From Ahaetulla prasina (Eukaryota; Chordata; Lepidosauria; Squamata; Colubridae): 64,000 bases of DNA. The notes under the pieces are model-generated. The model was not told the origin of the DNA, ran no database searches, and worked only from the letters and a program-made list of their open reading frames with translations. The stretch's first letter is position 1; each line of letters opens with the position of its first letter. This document shows positions 1 to 10,165 of this stretch, in pieces. The DNA is taken from contig NC_080546.1 in assembly GCF_028640845.1 (NCBI RefSeq), positions 76,433,697-76,497,696 of the forward strand, given 5' to 3'. A program made the translations under genes and the position numbers.

Positions 1-1080
1 ATGGAACTACATCTTCATAGAAGGAAGTAAGCAGTGGGACACCCCAAGGTTCCATTTTAGTCATAGTACTCTTCAGCATCTTCATAAACAATTTAGGTTG
101 AGGGAATAGAAGGGGAACTCATCAAATTTGCAGACAGCGCTAAACTGGCAGGAATAGCCAACACCCCAGAAGATAAACTCAAGATCCAGATGGATCTTGA
201 CAGACTTGAACACTGAGCCCAACCTAACAAAATGAAATTCAAAGTACAGAAAAGTAGAGTTTTACACTTAGGCAAGAAACATCAAATGTACTGGAACAGA
301 GTAGATGAAACACGGCTCAATGGTAACTGAAATATGACCCAGCAGTATGTGGCAGCAGCCAAAAACCCAAAAAACAGTGCACTCCTAGGCTGTATTTTTT
401 TTTAATTTGAATTTATATCCCGCCCTTCTCCGAAGACTCAGGGCGGCTTACACTGTGTTAAGCAATAGTCTTCATCCATTTGTATATTATATACAAAGTC
501 AACTTTATTGCCCCCAACAATCTGGGTCCTGTATTAACAGAGGGGTAAAGTCAAGATCACATGAAGTATTAATAGCATTTTATAAAGCCTTAGTAAGATC
601 ACACTTAGAATACTGCATCCAGTTTTGGTCACCATACTATAAAAAACGGAAAGAGTGCAGAAAAGAGCAACAAAGATGATTTGGAGTCTGGAGGCTAAAA
701 TATAATGAAGAATGGTTACAGGAATTTAGTTTGTCTAATCTAGAGAAAAGAAGGACTAGGAGTGACATGATAGCAATGTTCCAATATTTGAGGGGCTGCC
801 ACAAAGAAGAGGTCAACTTATTTTCCAAGCACCAGAAAGCAACACAAGAAACAATGGATGGAAACTAATCAAGGAGAGAAGCAACCTAGAACTAACAATG
901 AGAACAATTAACCAGTGGAATGGCTTGCCTTCAGAAGTTGTAGGTGCTCCATCATCTTTCAAGAAGCTTTAAAGAAAATTTTTGACAGCCACTTGTTTGG
1001 AATGGTATACAGTCTCCTGCTTGACTAGAGGGTTGCTAGGAGACCTCTAAGCTCTCTTCCAACTCTGTTATTCCATTATT
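1..1080 (+). mobile_element. CR1 LINE fragment, 3' part of ORF2 and 3' end
   Basis: Read on the plus strand, this is the end of a CR1-type reverse-transcriptase ORF. It shows the 'INRG', 'LVRSHLEYCIQFWSP' and 'RRTRSDM' blocks and the terminal block with 'NQWNGLP' (about 905-930), followed by the short CR1 3' end near 1030-1075. The frame is broken by several indels and stops, and the copy is cut at its 5' side by the window edge. A minus-strand SINE has inserted at about 395-529. It is an old, inactive copy. Confidence 0.85.
395..529 (-). mobile_element. SINE family A, 5'-truncated, inside CR1
   Basis: Reverse complement of the 3' part of the SINE seen complete at 1778-2047: 'gcccttctccgaagactcag' at one end and the 'cccaacaatctgggtcc' block at the other. 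The tRNA-derived head is missing. The CR1 word 'ctgtatt' flanks both sides, which fits a short target duplication. Confidence 0.8.
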
Positions 1081-1501
1081 CTGTTTGGATAAAAACCCCA
1101 AATTCAGTCTGAACATCTGGCTAACTGCAGCGAATTTTAATAATGACAAGTAATACACTTTCTTTTATTCTCAAGCATGCAAGTTTACTTACCTGTTTTT
1201 CCCCAAGCAGGACTCTGTGAATAATATTACAAATCATATTTCCTAAAGAAAATATTTAAGATTTGTCATTGTTGGCAGATTTTCCCCCTGATTAGAAACT
1301 ATTGGACCAGAATTCTATTTTATCAAAAATATGAGCAAAAGTATTTCTAAACCATTTGCCCTTACTGTAAATTAATTTATTCCCTTTCTTTCAAAATAAT
1401 CTCTGTGGGACTTAAGTGGTGGTCTGAATCGACAAGAGAGCTCATGATCCACTTTTCTCTGTGGCTTGGGCTACTACTTTCCTTTTAGCCCAAAGAACTT
1501 T
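1081..1501. other. No recognisable feature
   Basis: AT-rich sequence. No open frame of note, no repeat family that I recognise and no obvious terminal repeats. Confidence 0.5.
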
Positions 1502-1625
1502 CCTGTTCTGACCTAGGCTTCCTGAGAAAGCATAAATCATAATCTTAGTCCCAAAAAACCTCTTTTATTGAGATGGCTGTGAATTAGGGTCGTTCACAGC
1601 CCTTAAATATTCACAAACAGTCTGA
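1502..1625 (-). mobile_element. LTR fragment, same family as 10166-10729
   Basis: From 'tgttctgacctaggct' (1502) this is a diverged reverse complement of the 3' end of the solo LTR at 10166-10729, including the polyadenylation-side word 'cctcttttatt'. Similarity fades after about 1605. The piece abuts the next TIR element and has no visible second end, so it is a truncated copy. Confidence 0.6.
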
Positions 1626-1629
1626 ATCT

Positions 1630-2154
1630 ACCTTACGGTCACGTGATCAAAATTCAGGTGCTTGATGACTGGTTCATATTTATCACAGTTGCAGTGTCCT
1701 GGGGTCATGCGATCAATTTTTGTGACTTTCTGACAAGCAAAGTCAAAGAAGGGAGACAGATTCACTTAACCGTGAAAGGGCCGTGGATAGCTCAGGCTGT
1801 AAGGAGCCTGTTATTAGAACACAGTAGCCTGCAATTACTGCAGGTTCAAGCCCGGCCCAAGGTTGACTCAGCCTTCCATCCTTTATAAGGTAGGTAAAAT
1901 GAGGACCCAGATTGTTGGGGGGGGCAATAAGTTGACTTTGTAAAAAATATACAAATAGAATGAGACTATTGCCTTATACACTGTAAGCCGCCCTGAGTCT
2001 TTGGAAAAGGGCGGGATATAAATGTAAATAAAAATAAATAAAAAACAAACCATGGTGTTACTAACTTAACACCTGCAGTGATTCACTTAGCACATGTCTG
2101 AATTATCAACATACATTTTGGGCTTCACTGTAGTCGAGGGCTACCTGTACTTTC
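1630..2154 (-). mobile_element. Nonautonomous TIR element carrying TCACGTGA, split by a SINE
   Basis: Member of a family seen better at 21583-21967, whose ends read 'tagtcctcga' and the inverse. This copy ends with 'gtagtcgagggctacctgt' near 2135-2153 and holds the CACGTG-containing block at 1639-1646. Its left end is lost against the LTR fragment. SINE A occupies 1778-2047. No coding capacity. Confidence 0.65.
1778..2047 (+). mobile_element. SINE family A, complete
   Basis: tRNA-derived SINE. An A-box-like 'tagctcaggctg' lies near 1787 and a B-box-like 'ggttcaagccc' near 1843, so RNA polymerase III transcription is expected. The body has the 'gaggacccagattgttgg' block. The 3' tail 'cgccctgagtctttgg...gggatataaat' matches the end of the L2-like LINEs in this window (28390-28430, 34063-34095). 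It ends in an A-rich run and is inserted in the TIR element 1630-2154. Confidence 0.9.
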
Positions 2155-2590
2155 CGTTTTTGTTGACCAACATCATTTTGGGGACTTTGGCAAAGAAGAT
2201 GAGGATGAGGGAATGGCTGGTTTATGCAGAAGTAAAGAAGCTTGGGTTTTTGCTTTTCTTTTTTCTTTAGATTCTTAAACTGATTGCAAACTAACGGCTG
2301 CAGAACTTTCTTTAATAAATTGAGAGCGCTTCCCCCCCCCCCGCTCTGCTGGTCTTTTTTTATTTACAGAATGAGGGAATGAAACTGTGTGATAAAGATG
2401 GGACTAGATTGAATGATCTGACTCAGAATTTTTATATTTAAGTGGCATCTCAACAGTAGCCAGAAGACGTAACTTCTTGCTGGAGGTTGCAGACATCCGG
2501 TAGACTAAATTCTTTTGACATAAGAGGGAGCTAAAGACCACAAGAATGGAAAATTAGCATTGAAAGGTGTTGAAGAATGTAAAACTGTTT
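2155..2590. other. No recognisable feature
   Basis: Mixed AT-rich sequence with a short poly-C run at 2331-2341. No supported gene or repeat. Confidence 0.5.
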
Positions 2591-2603
2591 ATATAAAATA
2601 CAG

Positions 2604-2887
2604 GGCCGTGGTGGCTCAGGCTGTAAGATAGCCTGTTATTAAAACACAGCTGCCTGCAATTACTGCAGGCTCGAATCCCACCAGGCCGAAGGTTGACTCA
2701 GCCCTCCATCATTTATAAGGTAGGTAAAATGAGGACCCAGATTGTTGGGGGGGCAATAAGTTGACTTTGTAAATATACAAATAGAATGAGACTATTGCCT
2801 TACACACTGTAAGCCGCCCTGAGTCTTCGGAGAAGGGCGGGATATAAATGTAAAAAAAATAAAAATAAAAAAATAAAATAAAAATTA
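2604..2887 (+). mobile_element. SINE family A, complete, with target duplication
   Basis: Same structure as 1778-2047: A box 'tggctcaggctg', B box 'gctcgaatccc', the 'aagccgccctgagtcttcgg' tail and an A-rich end. Flanks 'atataaaatacag' (2591-2603) and 'atataaaacag' (2888-2898) look like a slightly mutated target-site duplication, as expected for LINE-driven insertion. Confidence 0.9.
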
Positions 2888-3007
2888 ATATAAAACAGCC
2901 CCCCTAAAGGAGAAACGGATTGAAAAGATTGTGGACCTGGCAGAGAAGGCAAAGCTGAGTGCATTAATGAGGGACAAGAATGTGAATAGTTTTGTATGTA
3001 TGTGTAT

Positions 3008-3167
3008 CAGGGTGGGTTCTACTTACCTTAACTACCGGTTCACAGTGGGATTGCGCACGCTTGCTTCTGCGCATGCAGAATAACATTGGGGTCAGTAGAC
3101 GGAGCCTCCTCCCAGTTTTACTACCGGTTCGCAAGAACCGGTCTGAACCGGGGACAACTCACCACTG
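3008..3167. mobile_element. Short hAT-type element, ACCGGT family, subtype b
   Basis: 160 bp from 'cagggtgggttctactta' to 'acaactcaccactg'. It holds paired 'taccggtt'/'aaccggt' words and a 'tctgcgcatgcag' block shared with 12966, 31729 and 36126. Flanking duplication is unclear because the 3' side is a (TG)n tract. Confidence 0.75.
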
Positions 3168-3225
3168 ATGTATGTGTGTGTGTGTGTGTGTGTGGTGTGT
3201 GTGTGTACACACACACATACCTACA
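3168..3225. repeat. (TG)n/(AC)n microsatellite
   Basis: A TG run that flips to an ACAC run at about 3207, giving a self-complementary tract. Confidence 0.9.
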
Positions 3226-3248
3226 CCTACATAGTTATATATCCCCAC

Positions 3249-3482
3249 CAGAGATGGGTTTCAGCAGGTTCTGACCAGTTCTGGAAAACCAGTAGTGGAA
3301 ATTTTGAGTAGTTCAGAGAACCGGTAAATACCACCTCTGTCTGGTCCCGCCCCCATCTATTCTCAGCTGATCGGGAGGAAATGGGAAATTTGCAGTAACC
3401 TTCCCCTGCCACACCTACCAAGCCATACTCACCAAGCCATACCCACAGAATCAATAGTAAAAAAATTTGAAACCCACCACTG
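3249..3482. mobile_element. Short hAT-type element, subtype a, perfect 8-bp TSD
   Basis: 234 bp from 'cagagatgggtttcagcagg' to 'tttgaaacccaccactg'. A perfect 8-bp duplication 'atccccac' lies at 3241-3248 and 3483-3490. The 8-bp size and CAG...CTG ends fit hAT transposition. No coding capacity. Confidence 0.92.
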
Positions 3483-3490
3483 ATCCCCAC

Positions 3491-4530
3491 CTATGTAATA
3501 AGGTTTTCTATATATTGAAGATATACAGTATATGTTGAATGAATATGCAGCACTTTTATAACAGCGAAGATGGATTTTGCTCTTCTGTTGATTATATGAA
3601 TATATACACGATCCAAATGTTCATAAACAGTCTTTAATTTTCATCTGACTTGCTGGAAGGAAGGAAAAGAAGAAGAAGGTGAGGAAGAACAGAGAGAGAA
3701 AAAATTTCATCTCTTATCATTACATTTCATTTTGTCAGAAACGTGCTAGGATATTTTAAAGAAAAGAAAATTTTGCACTATTCAATTCAATTACAGTTTT
3801 GTTGCAATGCTCATGGTACTCTGCAGTTTTTCATAATAAACAGATATTTGTATATTCCTTGAATTTACTTGAATATATTTCTTTTCTTTATAAATATTGA
3901 TACCAAGGTCCATAGATATAGACAGCAATGCAAAGAGAGTGTTTTTTTTTTATTACAGCATCATCCATCTTTTTTTTTTGCTAAGCAGTAAGAAAATTTG
4001 TAATGAACACACCACATTCATAATATTGATACATTATTCTGGGACATACTCACAAATCAGGTGAATTGTTTCTCAAATAGGAAAATTGAATTAGACCAGA
4101 TAATCAATAGGTCATCACAAGTGAGGATTAATAAATCAATTTAGGAGCCAAGTGTCTAGATTAGCTGTCAAGGGTAGTAATGGATTGTAATGTCACTCAT
4201 GAGGCCTGTTTCAATTGTAGATTTTAGCACTGATCACATCATTATGACAGGTGTTTTATTCTTCTTTAAAGATATGTGTAATTTAACTGATTCACTAGAA
4301 TTTTTATGAGAAAATTAACTTGTCAGACATGCAGTTTTTGTTATATGTTAATGATATACGTTTTTCTTTTCCTGAGCATATATATGCAGTAAAGGAGAAG
4401 GATGAAGTTCTAAATAGATTAAAAAAGAGTAGTAGTGAGGGGAAAAAATCTCTATCATCTATGTTAAAATAAAATTTTCTTTAAGGCCAGCTTCAGAAAG
4501 ATCAAAAGGGGATGAGAAGAGAAACAAGAG
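3491..4530. other. No recognisable feature
   Basis: AT-rich sequence with a purine-rich patch near 3655-3710. No supported gene or repeat family. Confidence 0.5.
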
Positions 4531-4985
4531 AGTTGGTTCAGTCTAATGGTTAAGGCACCAGGCAGGGGTGAAATCCAGCAGGTTGTGACAGGTTCTGGAG
4601 AACTGGTAGCAGAAATTTTGAGTAGTTCGGAGAACCGGTAAATACCACCTCTGGCTGGCCCCAGAGTGGGGTGGGAATGGAGATTTTGCACTATCCTTCC
4701 CCTGCCATGCCCACCTAGCCACACCATGCGCACCAAGCCACACCCACAGAACTGGTAGTAAAAAAATTTGAATTTCACTGCTGGCACCAGAGTACAAGGT
4801 GGGAGATTGTGAGTTCTAGTCTTGTCTTTGTCATGACAGCCACTTGGATGTCTTTGAGCCAATCACTCTTTCGGCCCAACCTACCTCACAGGGTTGTTCT
4901 GGAGAAAATAGGAAGAGGAAGTTGCATACGTTTGCCACCTTAAGATAATGAAAATAATGAAGGCTGGCTAAAAATAAATCAATCC
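4531..4985 (+). mobile_element. Sauria-type tRNA SINE, split by a hAT element
   Basis: The tRNA-like head 'gttggttcagtctaatggtt' begins at 4532. After the inserted element (4563-4783) the SINE resumes with 'gagttctagtc' (B-box region), 'cacctcacagggttgttct'-like words and the 3' 'accttaagataatgaaaata' region. This architecture is the Squam/Sauria SINE of squamate reptiles. Confidence 0.85.
4563..4783. mobile_element. Short hAT-type element, subtype a, inside the Sauria SINE
   Basis: 221 bp from 'caggggtgaaatccagcagg' to 'gaatttcactgctg'. The flanks 'gcaccagg' (4555-4562) and 'gcaccaga' (4784-4791) are an 8-bp duplication with one mismatch. The SINE is therefore the older element here. Confidence 0.88.
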
Positions 4986-4989
4986 CCAA

Positions 4990-5970
4990 AGCAGCATCTT
5001 GCTATTGCAGTACAAGACCTACCCATTTTGTACGTGCATTGTGACATCACTCTTAAACTCAAAAAACAATTTATGATAGAATGATGCAGTATTGCACATT
5101 GATGCAGAAAACCTATGGAAGTGCTCTATGTTTGCCTTCCAGCATGTTGGTTTTCACTTTCCCTAGCACAGATCTTATAGCATGGTAAGAAACATTGGAA
5201 AAAAATATCTAACACAATTGCTCATTTAAATTCAGATTAGAAGTATAACTCTGTAATATGCATAATTCTAAAATTTAATTTCCTGCTTTTTTGTCAAGTT
5301 CAGCAGATTTAGCTACAAGCGTTGAAAAAGGAATAAAAAAAGGAGAAATTAGTCTGCTATCTTAGACAAGTTAAAAAATAAACTTTAACAAGTTTAGTAT
5401 GAATAGTAGTATAGAATAATAGTATGAATATTCATATTATGTCTACTCAAGCAATGATCAATAGCTTGTAATAAAAAAAACCAAAATACAACATAATAAA
5501 GTTTTAAAATTCATTAGTAATCATTCTAACAACATGAACAAGCTGAAATTTTAATTTTGAAACTGAATATGGAAGTTTAAATGTTCTCAAAAATAATCAC
5601 ACTACATTTTGGAACGCTCCAATGACTATTGTTAGAAAGCTATATTAATCATAATAGAGAAATGAAAGAAGGAACAGGTATTATTTGGTTGACTAGATTC
5701 CTTATTGTTTAATAAGCGTAAGTATTTTGTACAATACAGATGACATGCACCATTAAAGATTGATCTAATTTTATCATACTCATACAGCCTACCATTATTT
5801 TCTTTTTATATTTTCCTGTTCCTTCTAAAACACAACTTTCACTAACACGGTCTGAATATCACTGATTATGCCATTAAGCACTTCATGGCACAAGACTGGC
5901 TTATTTCCAGAATCATCTGGATCACCCATTCTGCAGTCCATGTTTGCAGCCTTGAGTTACTTACTTCTAG
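4990..5970. other. No recognisable feature
   Basis: AT-rich sequence without a supported gene or repeat family. Confidence 0.5.
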
Positions 5971-5974
5971 TAAG

Positions 5975-7415
5975 TAAGTCTTCTAATCCAACCCCCTGCC
6001 TAGGCAGGAAACCCTACACCACTTCAGACAAATGGTTATCCAACATCTTCTCAAAAACTTCCAATGTTGGAGCATTCACAACTTCTGGATGCAAGTTGTC
6101 CCACTGATCAATTGTTCTAACTGTCAGGAAATTTCTCCTTAGTTCTAGGTTGCTTCTCTCTTTGATTAGTTTCCATCCATTGCTTCTTTATTTATTTATT
6201 TATTTTATTATTCAAACTTATATACCGCCCTATCTCCCAAAGGACTCAGGGCGGTTTACAGGCATATAAAAACATCAATATACAAATTAAAATAATCATT
6301 AAAAAACTTATTATAATGCCCAATTATTAAAAAACAGAAATATAAATATTAAAATCAATTTAAAACCCCTCTCAATTTAAAATCTAAGCCAGTCCTGCAC
6401 AGATGAATAAATGTGTCTTGAGCTCGCGACGGAAGGTTCGAAGATCCGGAAGTTGACGGAGTCCTGGGGGGAGTTCGTTCCAGAGGGCGGGAGCCCCCAC
6501 AGAGAAGGCCCTTCCCCTGGGCGTCGCCAGACGACACTGCCTAGCTGACGGCACCCTGAGGAGTCCCTCTCTGTGAGAGCGCACGGGTCGGTGAGAGGTA
6601 TCTGGTCGCAGTAGGCGGTCCCGTAGATAACCCGGCCCTATGCCATGGAGCGCTTTAAAGGTGGTTACCAAAACCTTGAAGCGCACCCGGAAGGCCACAG
6701 GTAGCCAGTGCAGCCTGCGCAGGATGGGTGTTATGCGGGAGCCACGAGGGGCTCCATCTATCACCCGCGCAGCCGCATTCTGGACTAACCGTAGCCTCCG
6801 GATGCCCTTCAAGGGAAGCCCCATGTAGAGAGCGTTGCAGTAATCCAGGCGAGACGTCACGAGAGCGTGAGTGTCCTTGTCCTGCCCTCAGGTGCTTTGG
6901 AAAATAACTTGTCTCCCTCTTCTTTATGGCAGCCCCTGACATATTGGAACACTGCTGTCATGTCACCCCTAGTCCTTCTTTTCATTAAACCCAGTTCCTG
7001 CAACTGTTCTTCGTATGTTTTAGCCTTCAGTCCCTTAATCATCTTTGTTGCTCTTCTTTGCACTCTTTTCTAGAGTCTCAACATCTTTTTTACATCATGG
7101 CGACTAAAACTGGATGTAGTATTCCAAGTGTGGCCTTACCAAGGCATTATAAAGTGGTAGTAACATTTCACATGATCTTGATTCTGTCCCTCTGTTTATG
7201 CAGACTAGAACTGTGTTAGCCTTTTTGGCTGCTGCAACACACTGCTGGCTCATATTTAAATGATTGTCCACTAGGACTTCAAGATCCCTCTCACAGTTAC
7301 TACTGTTGAGCGAGGTACCACATATGCTGAACCTGTGCATTTTGTTTTTCTTGCCTAAATGCAGAACCTTACTTTTTTCACCATTGAATTTCATTTTGTT
7401 AGATAGCACCCAATG
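5975..7415 (-). mobile_element. CR1 LINE, 3' end and ORF2 C-terminus, split by an L2-like LINE
   Basis: The 3' end lies at the left ('ccaaccccctgcctaggcag'). Moving right it passes into the ORF2 C-terminal domain and then, at 7104-7409 on the minus strand, a 101-residue frame with the CR1 blocks 'KVLHLGKKN', 'MSQQCVAAAKKANTV' and 'LVRPHLEYYIQF'. The element is interrupted by 6187-6876 exactly within the 'ccattgcttctt/gtcctgccctc' word, so the L2-like LINE is younger. ORF broken by frameshifts. Confidence 0.88.
6187..6876 (-). mobile_element. L2-like LINE, 3' end, inserted in CR1
   Basis: The 3' tail lies at the left: a TTTA-type repeat, then 'ataccgccctatctcc'. A minus-strand frame at 6384-6860 (158 residues) is the L2-type C-terminal domain, with 'SRLDYCNALYMGLPLKG', 'LVQNAAARVI', 'LHWLPV' and 'RAFSVGAPALWNELPPGLR'. 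It is 5'-truncated as usual for LINEs. The frame is intact over its length, so this copy is fairly young. Confidence 0.88.
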
Positions 7416-7685
7416 TTGAAGTATAAAAGGATCAGTAGTTGTTATTCAGTCACTAAATTGTGTTCAATTCCTCGTGACCCCTTGGACCATAGCATGCCAG
7501 GCACCTCTGTCCTCCACTCTCTCCCTGAGTTTGCCCAGATCTAGACCCACGGAATCAAAGACTATCTATCTTATTCTCTGCCATCCCGTTCTCCTTTTGC
7601 CTTTAATCTTTTCCAACATCAGGGTCTTTCCCAATGAGTCCTCTCTTCTCCTTTGGTGGACAAAATCTTTGAGCTTCAGCTTCAC

Positions 7686-8405
7686 CAAGGGTGAAATCTA
7701 AAAATTTTCCCTACCGGTTCTGTGGCCATGGCTTAATTGGTGGGTGTGGCTTGGTAGTCAGGTGACTGAATGGCCATGGCTAATAATAATAAATAATAAA
7801 AATAATAAAGTATACAAAACTTGGGAGCGCACCAGTCTACCTTTAAAAATAGAGGCATCGATCTACCAATTGCCTTTTTTTGGGAGGCACCAGTCTACCT
7901 TCTTTAAAAATAGAGGCATTGGACTACTAATTGCCTTTTTTGAGGAGGCACTGGTCTAACTTTTTTTAAAATAGAGGCGCCTGTCTACTAATTGCCTTTT
8001 TTTTGGGAAGCACCGGTCTACCTTCTTTAAAAATAGAGGCACCGGTCTACTAATTGCCTTTTTTTGGGAGGCACCAGTCTACCTTCTTTAAAAATAGAGG
8101 TATTGGCCTACCAATTGCCTTTTTTTAGGAGGCACCAGTCTACCTTCTTTAAAAATAGAGGCACCGGTCTACTAGCTGCCTACAGCACTGATCAGATATA
8201 GTGCGGCCCTTTGAAGCACCGTGGCAGTCATTTAAGGCCGTTTGCAGCTCTATCACCACCGAGAGCTTCAGGGACAGAGAAGAGGAACAGCGAGGCGTGG
8301 CTGATGGGAGGGGGCAGGGATTTTTGCTACCGGTTCTCCGAACTACCCGCCCCCATCGCTACCAGATCGCGCAATCCTGTCTGAACCGGGAGCATTTCAC
8401 CCCTG
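7686..8405. mobile_element. Long hAT-type element, subtype e, with internal minisatellite
   Basis: 720 bp from 'caagggtgaaatctaaaaat' to 'gagcatttcacccctg'. A perfect 8-bp duplication 'agcttcac' lies at 7678-7685 and 8406-8413. Ends match 28658, 33065 and 41093. The middle is replaced by a tandem array (about 7830-8180). No transposase. Confidence 0.93.
7830..8180. repeat. About 60-bp minisatellite inside a hAT element
   Basis: Roughly six diverged copies of a unit made of 'ccagtctaccttctttaaaa', 'atagaggcaccggtctacta' and 'attgcctttttttgggaggc'. The word 'gtctac' recurs twice per unit, which suggests the unit itself arose from a shorter duplicated half. Bounded by the hAT sequence on both sides. 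Confidence 0.88.
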
Positions 8406-8719
8406 AGCTTCACTATCTGTCCTTCCAAAGAATGCCCAGGGTTCATTTACTTTAGGATTAACTGATTTGATCTCCTTGCAGTCCAAGGGACCCTCAAGAA
8501 TCTTCTCTAGCAACACAATTCAAAAACAAACAGGAACGCTAGTTTGTGCTAAATGTACTAAGGTATGAGAATAAACAATTAAGAACAAAAATGTGCAGAG
8601 TAATAGCATCGTTATCTCTTTACATTTATCATATTTATCTCTTTTTTTAATCAAAGCCTTATAATTATGAGGCAGTAGCAATAACATTTAGACTTATATG
8701 CCGCTTCACAGTGCTTTAC

Positions 8720-9330
8720 TGTTGTGGTCTGCCAGCAGCCTGTGGAGCTGGCAATGTAGTCAGACAGCGATGAGGCTGAGGAAGAGCATGGGCCAGACCT
8801 GGAGGCTGAGGAAGGCCCGGATGAGGGCTCTGCATCAGAGGCAGAGGTGGGGCCAGGGCCATCGGGGAGTGATGTGCAGACTCCAGAGCTTCCAGAGGCT
8901 GACAGTAGTGAGGCAGAAGAACAGGCTTCTCCTGATCCTAATGCATGCATGAGAAGAGCTGCCAGAAGGCAAGAGCAGCTAAAGCAAAGAGGACGACTCA
9001 GGAATAGGGCCAAGAGATGATTGGGCCCTCCCATAAGGCTTAAAAGACCAGCAACAGCGTTTGGACTTTTTGCTGGAAAACAACGTTGATAGCTTTGTCT
9101 TGTTGCATTTGTTTCATATCAGTGTCTTCTGAATTTTTGCCAAGAAAGGCCTTTGGCAGTTTGCCCAATTGAACCAAGGTTGGTGATAGAACTGAGGAAT
9201 TGTGTTGGGAGGAATTTGCTTTAATATAGTTGGACTACACTGAGAATGAGTTGATTCTCAGTTGTTCTAATAAAGTTTGTTTTTACACTGACTGAGTTTC
9301 CTACTAACTACTTGGGCCTGGGTCACAACA
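8720..9330 (+). mobile_element. Solo LTR 1 with 5-bp TSD
   Basis: 611 bp with inverted ends 'tgttgtg'...'cacaaca' and a perfect 5-bp duplication 'tttac' at 8715-8719 and 9331-9335. A TATA-like 'cttaaaaga' lies near 9039 and an 'aataaa' signal near 9269. A 5-bp duplication fits Ty3/gypsy or endogenous retrovirus LTRs; I cannot tell which. No internal region remains, so this is the product of LTR-LTR recombination. Confidence 0.88.
8721..9020 (+). pseudogene. Acidic/basic reading frame within solo LTR 1
   Basis: The frame that starts at LTR base 2 has a TAG at 8757-8759 and is then open for 86 codons to a TGA at 9018-9020. It is acidic (many D and E, with 'DEGSASE' and 'DSSEAEEQ') and then basic ('RRAARRQEQLKQRGRLRNR'). 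The same motifs are in the frame of solo LTR 2 (10167-10667), and the acidic-then-basic plan recurs in LTR 3. It has no start codon of its own, which suits the tail of a protein that begins in the lost internal region. Confidence 0.6.
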
Positions 9331-9520
9331 TTTACAGTCTTCTCTAAGCAGTTTACAGAGTCAGCATATTGACCCCAACAATCTGGGTCCTCATTTTATT
9401 GCCCTCGTAAGGATGGAAGGCTGAGTTAACCTTGTGTCTGGTGAGATTCAAACTCCTGGAATGAGAGGTAAGTTAGCTTACAGTATTGCATTCTAACCAC
9501 TGCGCCACCACGGTTCTTCT

Positions 9521-10004
9521 AGAACTTATGAGGGAATATTTTGATGTCAATTAAGTAGGAGGAAACAGATTGGCATTCTTTTATTGACTTTATTTTTTTC
9601 ACAGACCATTTAGCTATAAATAATGCATGCAAATAGCAATTATACCATTTTGTGGTTTTATGTTGGCAAGGTTATGCTCTATGACCGTAATGGTTTAAAA
9701 GCTCAAAAGTACAGAATTTTGAAAGCAGTTTTTTAAAATCCTTATTGCATAACTTTTAGATTAATTTGCCTGGGAAAGAATTTAGTAGTTTGCATTATTT
9801 TTCTAAGAGGATGCTTGCTATTTAGAAATCTCAGCTGATGTCAGGCTACAAAATCTGTACAAGAACTAGGTGGATGATTGTTAGATGGCACAATAAAGTG
9901 ATACAGATAACTCTATTACTTTATGCCATAATAATCCGAAACCCAGACTTGAATTCTCCTTAACACATATATGGGAAATTTTTTCAAGATCAAATTAATG
10001 AATG
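9521..10004. other. No recognisable feature
   Basis: AT-rich sequence; nothing supported. Confidence 0.5.
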
Positions 10005-10165
10005 AAGGTAATCCTCAACTATTCATTTAGTGATTGAAGAAAAGAGACTTATGACCATTTTTCACACTTACCACCATTGTAGCATCCCCATGGTCATGTA
10101 ATCAAAATTCAGACCCTTGACAAGAAGTTCATTTTTATGACAGTTCCAGTGACTTGGGATCATAT

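Larger units (their letters stand above)
7420..8535 (-). mobile_element. BovB (RTE) LINE 3' part, split by a hAT element
   Basis: Reverse complement of the BovB end: 'gtgttcaattcctcgtgacc' near 7450, then 'ccaggcacctctgtcctcca', and on the right of the insertion 'tgatctccttgcagtccaag' (8468-8487). The insertion 7686-8405 splits it. Frame degenerate; non-functional. Confidence 0.85.
8665..9520 (-). mobile_element. SINE family C, split by a solo LTR
   Basis: The left piece (8665-8719) ends 'cttcacagtgctttac'. The right piece starts 'tttacagtcttctctaag' and continues to the tRNA-like head 'ccactgcgccaccacggtt' (about 9498). Compare the plus copy at 34412-34650. The LTR 8720-9330 sits within the SINE with 'tttac' duplicated. 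Confidence 0.85.

Noticed and set aside
1778..2047. tRNA-like A and B boxes (also at 2604, 4531, 23529, 34412, 42431, 44741)
   Set aside because: All are heads of tRNA-derived SINEs with long bodies and no cloverleaf; not tRNA genes.
7830..8180. Regular repeats that might suggest a CRISPR-like array
   Set aside because: Units are contiguous with no unique spacers, and lie in a vertebrate hAT element.
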